From: Streptomyces rugosispiralis
GTDB lineage: Bacteria; Actinomycetota; Actinomycetes; Streptomycetales; Streptomycetaceae
DNA length: 64,000 nucleotides
NCBI RefSeq assembly: GCF_024505145.1
Contig: NZ_JANIAA010000003.1
Span: 62,001 to 126,000 of the forward strand
Direction of reading: 5' to 3'
This document shows positions 27,880 through 36,273 of the stretch, piece after piece. The notes below the pieces were generated by a model that did not search any database, was not told where the DNA came from, and worked only from the letters and a program-made list of their open reading frames with translations. The translations under genes and the position numbers were made by a program. Position 1 is the first letter of the stretch, and each line of letters opens with the position of its first letter.

Positions 27880-29058
27880 TCAGCGGCGCACCCGGGGCAT
27901 CCCCAGCCCGATCCAGGAGATGATCTCCCGCTGGATCTCGTTGTTGCCGCCGCCGAAGGTGAAGACGACGCTGCTGCGGTAGCCGCGCTCCAGCTCGCCG
28001 TGGAGGACCTCGCCCGCCGAGCCCTCCTTGAGCGGACCGGCGGCGCCGACGACCTCCATCAGCCAGGCGTAGGCGTCGCGGCGCGCCTCGGAGCCGTACA
28101 CCTTGACGGCGGAGGCGTCCTGCGGGGTGAGGGCCTCCCGCTCGAGGGCCTCGACCATCTGCCAGTTGAGCAGCTTCATGGCGTCCAGCCGGGCGTGGGT
28201 GCGGGCCAGCCGGGCGCGGACCCAGCCCAGGTCGATCACCCGGCGGCCGTCGGGGAGCTTGGTGTCGGCGGCCCACTGGCGGACGCCGCGCAGGGCGCGG
28301 ATGGCCATGGTGCCGTGGGCGGCGAGGGTGACCCGCTCGTAGTTGAGCTGGGTGGTGATCATGCGCCAGCCCTCGTTCTCGGCGCCGACGCGGCGGGTGG
28401 CCGGAACGCGGATGTTCTCGTAGTAGCTGGCGGTGGTGTCGTGGGAGGCGAGGGTCTTGATGAGGGTGGAGGAGTAGCCGGGGTCGTCGGTCGGGACCAG
28501 CAGGATGCTGATGCCCTTGTGGGGTTTGGCGTCGGGGTCGGTCCGGACCGCGAGCCAGACCCAGTCGGCGGTGTCGCCGTTGGTGGTCCAGGTCTTCTGG
28601 CCGTTGATGATGTAGTCGTCGCCGTCGCGCACCGCGCGGGTCTTGAGGGAGGCGAGGTCGGTACCGGCGTCGGGCTCGCTGTAGCCGATCGCGAAGTCGA
28701 TCTCGCCGGAGAGCACCTTGGGCAGGAAGTACGCCTTCTGCTCCTCGGTGCCGAACCGCATGATGGTGGGCCCGACGGTGTTGAGCGCCATCAGCGGCAG
28801 CGGCACCCCGGCCTGGGCCGCCTCGTCGAAGAAGATGAACTGCTCGACCGGGCCGAGCCCGCGCCCGCCGTACTCCCGTGGCCAGCCCACCCCCAGCCAG
28901 CCGTCGGTGCCGAGTCGGCGGATGGTCTCGCGGTAGAACCGCTTCTGCCCGGTGGAGTCGGCGTAGCGGGCATAGGCGTCATCGGGGACCAGTTCGGCGA
29001 AGTACGCGCGCAGTTCATCGCGCAACCGCCGCTGATCAGGGGTGTATTCGAGGTCCAC
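27880..29058 (-). CDS. Acyl-CoA dehydrogenase
   Basis: A 392-aa FAD acyl-CoA dehydrogenase that forms an alpha,beta double bond in an acyl-CoA. The GTG at 29058 follows AGGAGGGG directly (MDLEYTPDQRRLRDELRAYF). Seen: FAIGYSEPDAGTDLASLKTRA (FAD/substrate motif), GDDYIINGQKTWTTNGDTADW, and the C-terminal FTFGGGNNEIQREIISWIGLGMPR. The GGGNNEIQ region and GWPREYGGRG fit the FadE28/29-like sterol branch often found with KstR control. A KstR-like box lies 69-82 bases upstream, linking it to the CoA-ester region at 9-19 kb. Confidence 0.88.
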   Translation of the reverse strand: MDLEYTPDQRRLRDELRAYFAELVPDDAYARYADSTGQKRFYRETIRRLGTDGWLGVGWPREYGGRGLGPVEQFIFFDEAAQAGVPLPLMALNTVGPTIMRFGTEEQKAYFLPKVLSGEIDFAIGYSEPDAGTDLASLKTRAVRDGDDYIINGQKTWTTNGDTADWVWLAVRTDPDAKPHKGISILLVPTDDPGYSSTLIKTLASHDTTASYYENIRVPATRRVGAENEGWRMITTQLNYERVTLAAHGTMAIRALRGVRQWAADTKLPDGRRVIDLGWVRARLARTHARLDAMKLLNWQMVEALEREALTPQDASAVKVYGSEARRDAYAWLMEVVGAAGPLKEGSAGEVLHGELERGYRSSVVFTFGGGNNEIQREIISWIGLGMPRVRR

Positions 29059-29126
29059 GGCCCCTCCTGGAGTCTCGCGTGCGCCATGACGGCGGGCTGG
29101 GAGCGTCCTGGGATCGAGGGGCACGG

Positions 29127-29140
29127 TAGAACGTGTTCCA
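29127..29140. promoter_or_regulatory. KstR-like operator box
   Basis: TAGAACGTGTTCCA fits TnnAACnnGTTnnA exactly and lies just upstream of the acyl-CoA dehydrogenase start. It matches the pattern of the box at 13333. The regulator is not encoded here. Confidence 0.55.
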
Positions 29141-29151
29141 ACAATACGGAA

Positions 29152-29189
29152 GGGCCGTGGACCGGACCGGTCGGCCCGGTCCACGGCCC
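29152..29189 (-). terminator. Terminator after GT-PPOX gene
   Basis: A perfect 14-bp stem (29152-29165 with 29176-29189) with a 10-base loop begins six bases beyond the stop of the minus-strand gene ending at 29195. Confidence 0.8.
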
Positions 29190-29194
29190 GGGTC

Positions 29195-31303
29195 TCAGCC
29201 CTCCGCCCGGGGCGGGGTGTCCTCGCCGCCCGGCAGTACGGACCGTACCGGCCGGCCCGGACGCCAGGTGCGCAGCACCATCCGCCCGTTCTCCAGGGCG
29301 GTGTGCATCACCTCGGTCACCTCGGCGCGGAAGAGGTGGAAGGGCTCGGGCGGCCGGACCTCCGCGGCGAAGCGGGCGAGCGTCCCGGGGTCGGTCACCT
29401 CGACCGCCCGGCCGCTCACCCGCACGTCGCCCTCGGTGAGGTCCGCGCCCGGACCGGGGTTGGCCTGCACCGAGAACCGCGGATCACGGCGCAGGTCCAG
29501 CGCCTTGCGGGACTCGGGCATCATGCCGAGCCACAACTCACCGGAGAGGAAGTTCACTTCGAGCGGGGTCAGCCGCGGGGAGCCGTCCTGGCGCAGGGTG
29601 GCCAGCACATGGTGGCGGTAGCGCCGGAAGCGGTCCTGGGCGTAGTCGGCGAAGGCGGGCTCGGCCGCCGCGAATCCGGCCCAGCTGGTGGTCGGGTAGG
29701 TCATCGTCATGGCGCCCATGCTCGGACCGTTTCCGGACACCTCCTGTCGGGATTTCCGGGCTTCCCACTCCCGCGCCTGATCCGGGGGCAGATACGCGTT
29801 CCACTCGGTGCCCGGCAGCGGATAGGCGACCCAGGTGCGGGCGTAGTCCGGGGGCCGGGCCTGCCCGCGCCGCAGCAGCAGCGCGGTCGGTTCCCGGGCG
29901 GCGCGGCGCAGCAGCGCCGCCCGGGTGGTGGACCGGTTGTTCCCGCTGGTCTGGGCGGAGGAGCAGCCGGCGTGGTACGCGACGGGCAGGGCGCGGTCGC
30001 CGGTCACCAGGCAGGGCGGCCGCAGCCCCAGCCGCTGCAGCCCCTTCGCGGCGGTGCGATAGCGGCCGGTGGTGGCGTCGGACTGCTCGGCGGTGTGGTT
30101 GAGGATGACGATCTGGCTCGCCAGATGGAGCGTGATGATCACCCCGAGGGCGACCGCCAGGTGCTGCGGTGAGCGCGCGGCCCGTACGGCGCGGAACACC
30201 AGCCCGGCGATCGGCAGCGCCAGCAGCGCGTACGAGGGCATCAGGAAGCGCGGTGCGGAGTAGCCGATGAGCAGCAGATAGGGCAGGGCGAGAGTGGCCG
30301 CGCAGGCGATGGGCAGCACGGTCAGCGGTACGGCGGGGGGCCGGACCGCCGGGCGGCCGAGCCCCACCCGCACCCGGCGCAGCTCCTGGCGGTCGCGCAG
30401 GGCGATGTGGACGGCGAGGAGGGTCAGCACGGGCAGCGCCAGCCACCACACGGTCAGCTCCGGATGGCGCAGCGGCACCTCGCAGGGGCGGCACAGCTGG
30501 GGCCCGTTGAGGCTGCGCAGCGCGGCGCCGGCGCTGAAGTGGAGGCCCATGCCGCCCTCGACATCGCTGGAGGCGCTCAGCCGCTCCCCGATGCCGCCGA
30601 AGCGGTCGTACGCCTCGCCGATCCACTGGGCGGCGCCGAGCAGCGGTCCGGCGATCAGCGGAAGCAGGGCGGGCCGCCAGGTGCGCATCCCGATCGCGCC
30701 GATCAGCAGCGGCAGGGCGAGCCATCCCCCGTCGGGGGTGCGCACCAGGGTGACGCCCGCGAGGACGGCGGCCAGCCACCAGCGGGCGTTCGGTTCGTCC
30801 GGCACCCGGAGGAACCAGCCGACGGCGGCGACGGCGCCGATCGCCACCCAGAGGTTGGGCATCACCGCGGGCCCGCTGATCTGGGTGATCCACAGCCCGG
30901 AGAACAGCAGCGCGGCCAGGGCCACCTGGGGCGCGGGCAGCAGCCGGGTCCAGACCCGGAAGGCGCCGTAGAGCGCGCCCGCGGACAGCAGCATCAGCAG
31001 GATCCGCAGCGCCGGAATGGAGTCGGTGGCGGAGACGATCGGCGCGACCAGGAAACTGACACCGCGCGAGCGGGGTGCGCTGAAGTACGCGGGCGGGGTG
31101 CGCGGATCGACCTGGGAGACATACACGGACTCGTCCCAGCCCAGCGCGTGGCCGGTGTGCGGGATCACCACGGCGAGCTGGACCACGGCGTATCCGATGG
31201 CGACCAGACCGAGCCAGGGGGCCGGACGGCGGTACCGCTGCGGCGGGCGGGGCTGGGGGCGCGGGGGCAGGACGGCGGCCGCCGGTGCGGCAGTATTCTC
31301 CAT
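29195..31303 (-). CDS. GT-C glycosyltransferase fused to PPOX domain
   Basis: One open frame of 702 aa. Residues 1 to about 520 form a multi-pass membrane protein of the GT39/ArnT-like GT-C class: an N-terminal segment after a basic tail, catalytic-type GWDESVYVSQVD (D57, E58), then roughly ten hydrophobic spans and a C-terminal extracytoplasmic part. From about 532 (MTMTYPTTSWAGFAAAEP) the sequence is a pyridoxamine 5'-phosphate oxidase-like flavin fold: HHVLATLRQDGSPRLTPLEVNF, WLGMMPESRKALDLRRDPRF, VRVSGRAVEV. The PPOX part looks like a formerly separate gene: it has its own Met codons, and AGGAGG lies about 20 bases before the first. No stop codon separates the halves. It may be a real fusion, or a lost stop/indel. 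The start ATG at 31303 has no clear ribosome site. Confidence 0.8.
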   Translation of the reverse strand: MENTAAPAAAVLPPRPQPRPPQRYRRPAPWLGLVAIGYAVVQLAVVIPHTGHALGWDESVYVSQVDPRTPPAYFSAPRSRGVSFLVAPIVSATDSIPALRILLMLLSAGALYGAFRVWTRLLPAPQVALAALLFSGLWITQISGPAVMPNLWVAIGAVAAVGWFLRVPDEPNARWWLAAVLAGVTLVRTPDGGWLALPLLIGAIGMRTWRPALLPLIAGPLLGAAQWIGEAYDRFGGIGERLSASSDVEGGMGLHFSAGAALRSLNGPQLCRPCEVPLRHPELTVWWLALPVLTLLAVHIALRDRQELRRVRVGLGRPAVRPPAVPLTVLPIACAATLALPYLLLIGYSAPRFLMPSYALLALPIAGLVFRAVRAARSPQHLAVALGVIITLHLASQIVILNHTAEQSDATTGRYRTAAKGLQRLGLRPPCLVTGDRALPVAYHAGCSSAQTSGNNRSTTRAALLRRAAREPTALLLRRGQARPPDYARTWVAYPLPGTEWNAYLPPDQAREWEARKSRQEVSGNGPSMGAMTMTYPTTSWAGFAAAEPAFADYAQDRFRRYRHHVLATLRQDGSPRLTPLEVNFLSGELWLGMMPESRKALDLRRDPRFSVQANPGPGADLTEGDVRVSGRAVEVTDPGTLARFAAEVRPPEPFHLFRAEVTEVMHTALENGRMVLRTWRPGRPVRSVLPGGEDTPPRAEG

Positions 31304-31444
31304 GCGCGCACCATATGATGACTATGTACCTTTTTCGTCCTATTAGGCCGTTCGGCTCAGTGTCCAAGGGGTGCCAGGGACGCGGCGGATCCGTACGCTG
31401 TTGCAGCGGTGCACACCCCCATCCGGCGGAGGACGGACACACCT

Positions 31445-32437
31445 ATGAAAATGCTCATCAACGTCCCCGAGACCGTGGTCCCCGACGCGCTGCGCGGACT
31501 GGCCGCCTGCCACCCCGAGCTGATCGTCGACGTCGACAACCGGGTGATCGTCCGGCGGGACGCGCCGGTCGAGGGCAAGGTGGGACTGGTCTCCGGCGGC
31601 GGGTCGGGGCATGAACCGCTGCACGGCGGCTTCGTGGGCCCCGGCATGCTCGACGCCGCCTGCCCCGGCGAGGTGTTCACCTCCCCGGTGCCGGACCAGA
31701 TGGTGCGCGCGGCGGCCGCGGTGGACAGCGGCAAGGGCGTGCTGTTCATCGTCAAGAACTACACGGGCGACGTGCTCAACTTCGACATGGCCGCCGAGCT
31801 CGCCGAGGACGAGGGCATCCAGGTCGCCAAGGTCCTGGTCAACGACGACGCGGCGGTCACCGACAGCCTCTACACGGCGGGCCGGCGCGGCACCGGCGCC
31901 ACCCTGTTCGTGGAGAAGATCGCGGGCGCGGCGGCCGACGAGGGCGCGCCGCTGGAGCGGGTGGAGTCGATCGCCCGGCGGGTGAACGAGCTCTCGCGGA
32001 GCTTCGGCGTCGCGCTCAGCGCCTGCTCCACCCCGGCCAAGGGCGGCCCCACCTTCGATCTGCCCGCCGGGGAGCTGGAGTTGGGCGTGGGCATCCACGG
32101 CGAGCCGGGGCGTGAGCGGCGGGCGATGATGACCTCCCACGAGATCGCCGACTACGCGGTGGAGGTGGTGATCGAGGACCTGCGCCCGGACAGCCCGGTG
32201 CTGCTGCTCGTCAACGGCATGGGGGCGACCCCGCAGCTGGAGCTGTACGGCTTCGCCGCCGAGGTGCACCGGGCGCTCGGCGAGCGCCGGGTGGCGGTGG
32301 CGCGTACGCTCGTCGGCAACTACGTCACATCACTCGACATGGCGGGCGCCTCGATCACGCTGTGCCAGGTCGACGAGGACCTCCTGCGGCTGTGGGACGC
32401 GCCGGTGCGGACCGCCGGGCTGCGCTGGGGCGCCTGA
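31445..32437 (+). CDS. dhaK: Dihydroxyacetone kinase subunit DhaK
   Basis: The 330-aa substrate-binding subunit of PTS-type dihydroxyacetone kinase; forms a covalent hemiaminal with dihydroxyacetone through a His. ATG at 31445 with GGAGGA about 9 bases upstream (MKMLINVPETVVPDALRGL). GLVSGGGSGHEPLHGGFVG lies near residues 40-60, and the substrate His is in GVGIHGEPGRERR at 218, the same number as in the E. coli enzyme. dhaL follows after 60 bases, then dhaM, giving the full DhaK-L-M set. Phosphate would flow from PEP through HPr to DhaM, DhaL-ADP and dihydroxyacetone. Confidence 0.95.
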   Translation: MKMLINVPETVVPDALRGLAACHPELIVDVDNRVIVRRDAPVEGKVGLVSGGGSGHEPLHGGFVGPGMLDAACPGEVFTSPVPDQMVRAAAAVDSGKGVLFIVKNYTGDVLNFDMAAELAEDEGIQVAKVLVNDDAAVTDSLYTAGRRGTGATLFVEKIAGAAADEGAPLERVESIARRVNELSRSFGVALSACSTPAKGGPTFDLPAGELELGVGIHGEPGRERRAMMTSHEIADYAVEVVIEDLRPDSPVLLLVNGMGATPQLELYGFAAEVHRALGERRVAVARTLVGNYVTSLDMAGASITLCQVDEDLLRLWDAPVRTAGLRWGA

Positions 32438-32497
32438 GACCGGCCGGCCCCCCGATACGTACGCTGTCGCCATTGGCTACACCCCGAGGAGGCGTCT

Positions 32498-33133
32498 GTG
32501 TCCAGCAGTGAACCCGCCGTCGACGACGTGCTCGACACCCCTTTCTTCCTCCGATGGCTCACCGCCGCGGCCACCTCCGTGAGCCGTGAGGCGGCCCGTC
32601 TCACCGACCTGGACTCCGCGATCGGCGACGCCGACCACGGCACCAATATGCAGCGCGGCTTCGCCGCCGTGACCGAGGCGCTGGAGAAGGAGCCCCCGGG
32701 CTCGCCCGGGGCCACGCTCATCCTGGCCGGGCGCCAGCTGATCTCCAAGGTCGGCGGGGCCTCCGGACCGCTGTACGGCACGCTGCTGCGGCGCGCCGGC
32801 AAGGCGCTCGGCGACGCCGAGCAGATCACCCCGCAGCAGTTGGCGGACGCGCTGCGGGCCGGGGTGGACGCGGTGGCGCAGCTCGGTGGCGCCGCGCCCG
32901 GCGACAAGACGATGCTGGACGCGCTGCTCCCCGCCGTCGAGGCGCTGGGCGGGGACGCCGGGTCGTTCGCGGCCGCGGGCGAGGCCGCCGAGAAGGGGGC
33001 GCTGGCCACCGTGCCGATGCTGGCCCGCAAGGGCAGGGCCAGCTATCTGGGTGACCGCAGCGTGGGCCACCAGGACCCGGGCGCCACCTCTTCCGCGCTG
33101 ATCATCGGCGCGCTGGCGGAGGCGGCCCGATGA
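32498..33133 (+). CDS. dhaL: Dihydroxyacetone kinase subunit DhaL (ADP-binding)
   Basis: The 211-aa ADP-carrying subunit. GTG at 32498 after GAGGAGGCG. The diphosphate/Mg-binding motif DSAIGDADHGTNMQRGF (conserved Asp and His) is at about 42-58, and helix motifs GGASGPLYGTLLRRAGKAL and GDRSVGHQDPGATSS are typical. A sequence similar to the one before dhaK (TACGCTGT) precedes it, so an internal promoter is possible. Its stop overlaps the dhaM start by four bases (ATGA). Confidence 0.95.
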   Translation: MSSSEPAVDDVLDTPFFLRWLTAAATSVSREAARLTDLDSAIGDADHGTNMQRGFAAVTEALEKEPPGSPGATLILAGRQLISKVGGASGPLYGTLLRRAGKALGDAEQITPQQLADALRAGVDAVAQLGGAAPGDKTMLDALLPAVEALGGDAGSFAAAGEAAEKGALATVPMLARKGRASYLGDRSVGHQDPGATSSALIIGALAEAAR

Positions 33134-33540
33134 CCGAGGAGAGCGGGAAGGTCGGCATAGTCCTGGTGTCGCACAGCGCGGCGGTGGCCGACTCCGTCGC
33201 CGAGCTGGCGAAGGCGCTGTCCGGCGGCGGCACGGCGCCGGTCCGCGCCGCGGGCGGCACCCCGGACGGCGGCTTCGGCACCAGTCCGGAGCTGATAGCG
33301 GAGGCGGCCCAGGCGGTCGACCGGGGCGCCGGAGTGGCGGTCCTGGTGGACCTGGGCAGCGCGGTCCTGTCCGTCAAGGCGCTGCTGGCCGAGGGCGACG
33401 AACTGCCCGACGGCACCCGATTGGTGGACGCGCCGCTCGTGGAGGGCGCGGTCGCGGCGCTCGTCACCGCCTCGACCGGGGCGGATGTGGAGGCGGTGCT
33501 CCAGGCGGCCTCGGAGGCGTACGACTACCGCAAGGTCTGA
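33130..33540 (+). CDS. dhaM: PTS phosphocarrier DhaM (EIIA-like domain)
   Basis: A 136-aa EIIA(Man)-like protein: VGIVLVSHSAAVADSVAELA with the phospho-accepting His15, VAVLVDLGSAVLSVKALL and LVDAPLVEGAVAALVTAS. Only the EIIA domain is present; the HPr and EI-like parts of E. coli DhaM are absent, as usual in actinobacteria, so the general HPr must phosphorylate it. Translation is coupled to dhaL by a 4-base overlap. A perfect hairpin follows 21 bases after the stop. Confidence 0.93.
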   Translation: MTEESGKVGIVLVSHSAAVADSVAELAKALSGGGTAPVRAAGGTPDGGFGTSPELIAEAAQAVDRGAGVAVLVDLGSAVLSVKALLAEGDELPDGTRLVDAPLVEGAVAALVTASTGADVEAVLQAASEAYDYRKV

Positions 33541-33561
33541 TACCGCCGCACGCCATTGAAC

Positions 33562-33587
33562 GGGCCCCGCCGACACCGGCGGGGCCC
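33562..33587 (+). terminator. Terminator of dhaKLM
   Basis: GGGCCCCGCCG (33562-33572) pairs fully with CGGCGGGGCCC (33577-33587) across a 4-base loop, and is followed by TGTTCC. Confidence 0.85.
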
Positions 33588-33675
33588 TGTTCCGTCCGAG
33601 CCCCGTTCCGTCCGAGCCCCCGTTCCGCCCGAACCCAGTTCCCCCCCAACCCAGTTCCGTCCGGGCTCTGTTCAT
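33588..33675. repeat. Degenerate 15-17-bp tandem repeat
   Basis: Five to six imperfect units of the type GTTCCGTCCGAGCCC run from just after the dha terminator to GTTCATC at 33670. The middle units have drifted by C insertions. The array is the left edge of the 719-base gene-poor stretch 33541-34259 before cotB1. Confidence 0.7.
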
Positions 33676-34259
33676 CTTTCAACGAACACTCAGGACGCAT
33701 ATTTGCACCGCCGCTTATTCCGCTGATACTCGGCGCGTACGGGGCGAGTTGCCCGGTTTCGGACCGCTCCGGGCCCGGTGACAGCACCCCGCCCCCTTCG
33801 GCCGTCAAGTGATAGGCGCGATAGCAGAACGGGCTTCCGAATCCGTCGATCTTGCGTCTAGACTGCTCATGTCCGAGTGGGGGGACCGGCGGCACTCAGG
33901 GGGAATAAATGAGCGCAATTGAGTGTGCCCGCGCGCACCTGGCATCCATCGAACCGATGATGTCCACGCGGGTGTCGCACCGGCCGGGGTCCCTTTGTGG
34001 CCCGGCCCGGATTCCATGCGCGGAAATGACCTCTCCGCGCCGACCGGACGATTCCCTGAGCGTCTGATCTTCGCACCCTTCACGGGGCGTTCGACATATC
34101 GACCATGGCGGCGGTCGCGTCTCACGTCTGCCTTCATGGCGCCGTACAGAGCACGGACGGCAATCCATCTTTTTCCATACAAAGCAAGGGTTTCCGCGTG
34201 CCTGTTTTCTTCTCCTTAATCAACGGATTTCGACATTTCGACGTGGAGGAGTCAGTCGC
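33676..34259. other. Gene-poor leader of the cot operon
   Basis: Between the repeat array and cotB1 the sequence is less GC-rich than its surroundings, especially 34130-34240, and no long coding frame has streptomycete codon bias. It holds one candidate small ORF (33909-34067) with a possible promoter (TTCCGA, 18 bases, TAGACT at 33859-33864). GGAGGAG lies just before cotB1. I infer the cot promoter is in this stretch but cannot place it. Confidence 0.5.
33909..34067 (+). CDS. Candidate 52-aa small ORF in cot leader
   Basis: ATG at 33909 is preceded by AGGGGGA at good spacing and by a possible -10 TAGACT at 33859. The frame runs MSAIECARAHLASIEPMM to SPRRPDDSLSV, with three Cys (one in SLCGP, one in RIPCAE). 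It resembles nothing that I recognise. It could be a leader peptide, a remnant of a regulator, or chance. Codon bias is weak. Confidence 0.25.
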   Translation: MSAIECARAHLASIEPMMSTRVSHRPGSLCGPARIPCAEMTSPRRPDDSLSV

Positions 34260-35339
34260 ATGACCACACCCACGCTCAGCCCCGGCCGCTTGGATGCGGA
34301 TACCGTCCGCGAGTCGGTGGACGTCGTACTCGAAGATTTCCTGACGGCCAAGGCCAGCACCACCCCGCAGCACCATCTGCCCTATCTCTCCGGGCTGCTC
34401 AGGGATTTCCTGTCCGGCGGAAAGCGCATACGGCCCCTGCTGTGTGTCACCGGCTGGCAGGCCGTCGGCGGCGGCGAGGACACCGAGACGGTGTTCCGGG
34501 TGGCCGCCTGCCTGGAGATGTTCCACGCCTTCGCGCTGATCCACGACGACGTCATGGACGACAGCGACACCCGTCGCGGCCGGCCGACCATCCATCGCAC
34601 CCTGGCCGCGCTGTGCACCACCGACCGCAGCCCCGATCAGATCGAGCGGTTCGGGGTCAGCGGGGCGGTGCTGCTCGGCGACCTCGCCCTCACCTGGTCG
34701 GACGAGCTCCTGCACTCGGCCGGCCTGACCCCCGTCCAGTTCGACGCCGTGCTGCCGCTGCTGTCGGAGATGCGCACCGAGGTGATGCTGGGCCAGTACC
34801 TCGATCTGCAGGCCACCGGGGAGCTGACGGACGACGTCGAGGCCACCCTCACGGTCAACCGGTACAAGACCGCCAAGTACACCATCGAGCGTCCGCTGCA
34901 CGTCGGAGCCGCCATCGCGGGCGCCCGCCCGGAGGCCATGGAGGCGTTCACCGCCTACGCCCTGCCGCTCGGCGAGGCGTTCCAGCTCCGCGACGATCTG
35001 CTGGGCGTGTACGGCGATCCGGAGTCGACCGGCAAGTCCCAGCTGGACGATCTGCGGGCCGGGAAGAACACCACCCTGATCGCGCTCGCCCTGCGCGGCT
35101 CCGACAGCGTCCAGGCGGCGCGGCTGCGCAGCCTCATCGGCAATCCGCTGCTGGACGAGCGGGACGCCGCGACCATTCAGGAGATCTTCGCCGCCACCAC
35201 CGCCCGGGACGCCGTCGAGCAGATGATCGACGACCGCCGGACGCAGGCCCTGCGGGCCCTCGACGACGCCCCATTCACCGCGGACGCGGTCAACGCGCTG
35301 AAGCAGATCGCCCGCATGGCCACTGTGAGGAACTCATGA
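34260..35339 (+). CDS. cotB1: Geranylgeranyl diphosphate synthase CotB1
   Basis: A 359-aa trans-prenyltransferase that condenses IPP with allylic diphosphates to C20 GGPP. ATG with GGAGGAG upstream. FARM D96-D-V-M-D100 (LIHDDVMDD) and SARM FQLRDDLLG with Asp at 245-246 are intact; GGKRIRP (53-59) and the RR pair after the first motif bind diphosphate. Its stop overlaps the cotB2 start (ATGA), so the two are translationally coupled. Assignment as cotB1 rests on gene order and on the CotB2 identity next to it; the prenyl length is inferred from the diterpene context. Confidence 0.93.
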   Translation: MTTPTLSPGRLDADTVRESVDVVLEDFLTAKASTTPQHHLPYLSGLLRDFLSGGKRIRPLLCVTGWQAVGGGEDTETVFRVAACLEMFHAFALIHDDVMDDSDTRRGRPTIHRTLAALCTTDRSPDQIERFGVSGAVLLGDLALTWSDELLHSAGLTPVQFDAVLPLLSEMRTEVMLGQYLDLQATGELTDDVEATLTVNRYKTAKYTIERPLHVGAAIAGARPEAMEAFTAYALPLGEAFQLRDDLLGVYGDPESTGKSQLDDLRAGKNTTLIALALRGSDSVQAARLRSLIGNPLLDERDAATIQEIFAATTARDAVEQMIDDRRTQALRALDDAPFTADAVNALKQIARMATVRNS

Positions 35340-36259
35340 CGACAGGATTTTCCACGGCCGGGGCCCAGCACATCCGCCGGAACAGCGTCCGCCCGTACCT
35401 GGCGGAGTGCACCCGCCGCTTCCAGGAGATGTTCGACCGCCATGTCGTCACCCGGCCCACCAAGGTCGAATTGACCGACGCGGAACTGCGCGAGGTCGTC
35501 GACGACTGCAACGCGGCGGTGGCCCCGCTCGGCAAATCGGTTTCCGATGAGCGCTGGATATCCTATGTGGGGGTGGTGCTGTGGTCCCAGAGCCCCCGCC
35601 ATATCAAGGACATGGAGGCGTTCAAGGCCGTCTGCGTCCTGAACTGCGTGACGTTCGTGTGGGACGACATGGATCCCGCACTCCACGACTTCGGCCTCTT
35701 CCTGCCCGAGCTGCGCAAGATCTGCGAGAAGTACTACGGCCCCGAGGACGCGGAGGTCGCGTACGAGGCGGCCCGCGCCTTCGTCACCAGCGACCATATG
35801 TTCCGCAACTCGCCCATCAAGGCGGCGTTGTGCACCACCTCCCCCGAGCAGTATTTCCGTTTCCGGGTCACCGACATCGGCGTCGACTTCTGGATGAAGA
35901 TGTCGTATCCGATCTACCGGCATCCGGAGTTCACCGAACACGCCAAGACCAGCCTGGCCGCGCGCATGACCACCCGCGGACTCACCATCGTCAACGACTT
36001 CTACTCCTATGACCGCGAGGTCTCCCTGGACCAGATCACCAACTGTTTCCGGCTCTGCGATGTGAGCGATGAGACGGCGTTCAAGGAGTTCTTCCAGGCC
36101 CGGCTGGATGACATGGTCGAGGACATCGAGTGCATCAAGGCGTTCGACCGGCTGACGCAGGACGTCTTCCTCGATCTGATCTACGGCAACTTCGTCTGGA
36201 CCACCAGCAACAAGCGCTACAAGACGGCCGTCAACGACGTCAACTCTCGCATCCAGTGA
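35336..36259 (+). CDS. cotB2: Cyclooctat-9-en-7-ol synthase CotB2
   Basis: A 307-aa diterpene cyclase that turns GGPP into the 5-8-5 tricycle cyclooctat-9-en-7-ol. Length and sequence agree closely with Streptomyces melanosporofaciens CotB2 as I remember it. All residues reported as key are present at the same numbers: modified Asp motif D110-D-M-D113 (VWDDMDP), NSE triad N220-D-F-Y-S224-Y-D-R-E228, N103, F107, F149, W186, W288 and R294-Y295. Since changes at F107, F149 or W288 alter the product, their conservation predicts the native alcohol. ATG at 35336 overlaps the cotB1 stop; cotB3 begins 14 bases after. Confidence 0.97.
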   Translation: MTTGFSTAGAQHIRRNSVRPYLAECTRRFQEMFDRHVVTRPTKVELTDAELREVVDDCNAAVAPLGKSVSDERWISYVGVVLWSQSPRHIKDMEAFKAVCVLNCVTFVWDDMDPALHDFGLFLPELRKICEKYYGPEDAEVAYEAARAFVTSDHMFRNSPIKAALCTTSPEQYFRFRVTDIGVDFWMKMSYPIYRHPEFTEHAKTSLAARMTTRGLTIVNDFYSYDREVSLDQITNCFRLCDVSDETAFKEFFQARLDDMVEDIECIKAFDRLTQDVFLDLIYGNFVWTTSNKRYKTAVNDVNSRIQ

Positions 36260-36273
36260 GGGAACGGGGATCC

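Noticed and set aside
33923..34219. 98-codon plus-strand ORF in the cot leader
   Set aside because: No ribosome site, no codon bias and no recognisable motif; the overlapping 52-codon ORF is the better, though still weak, candidate.
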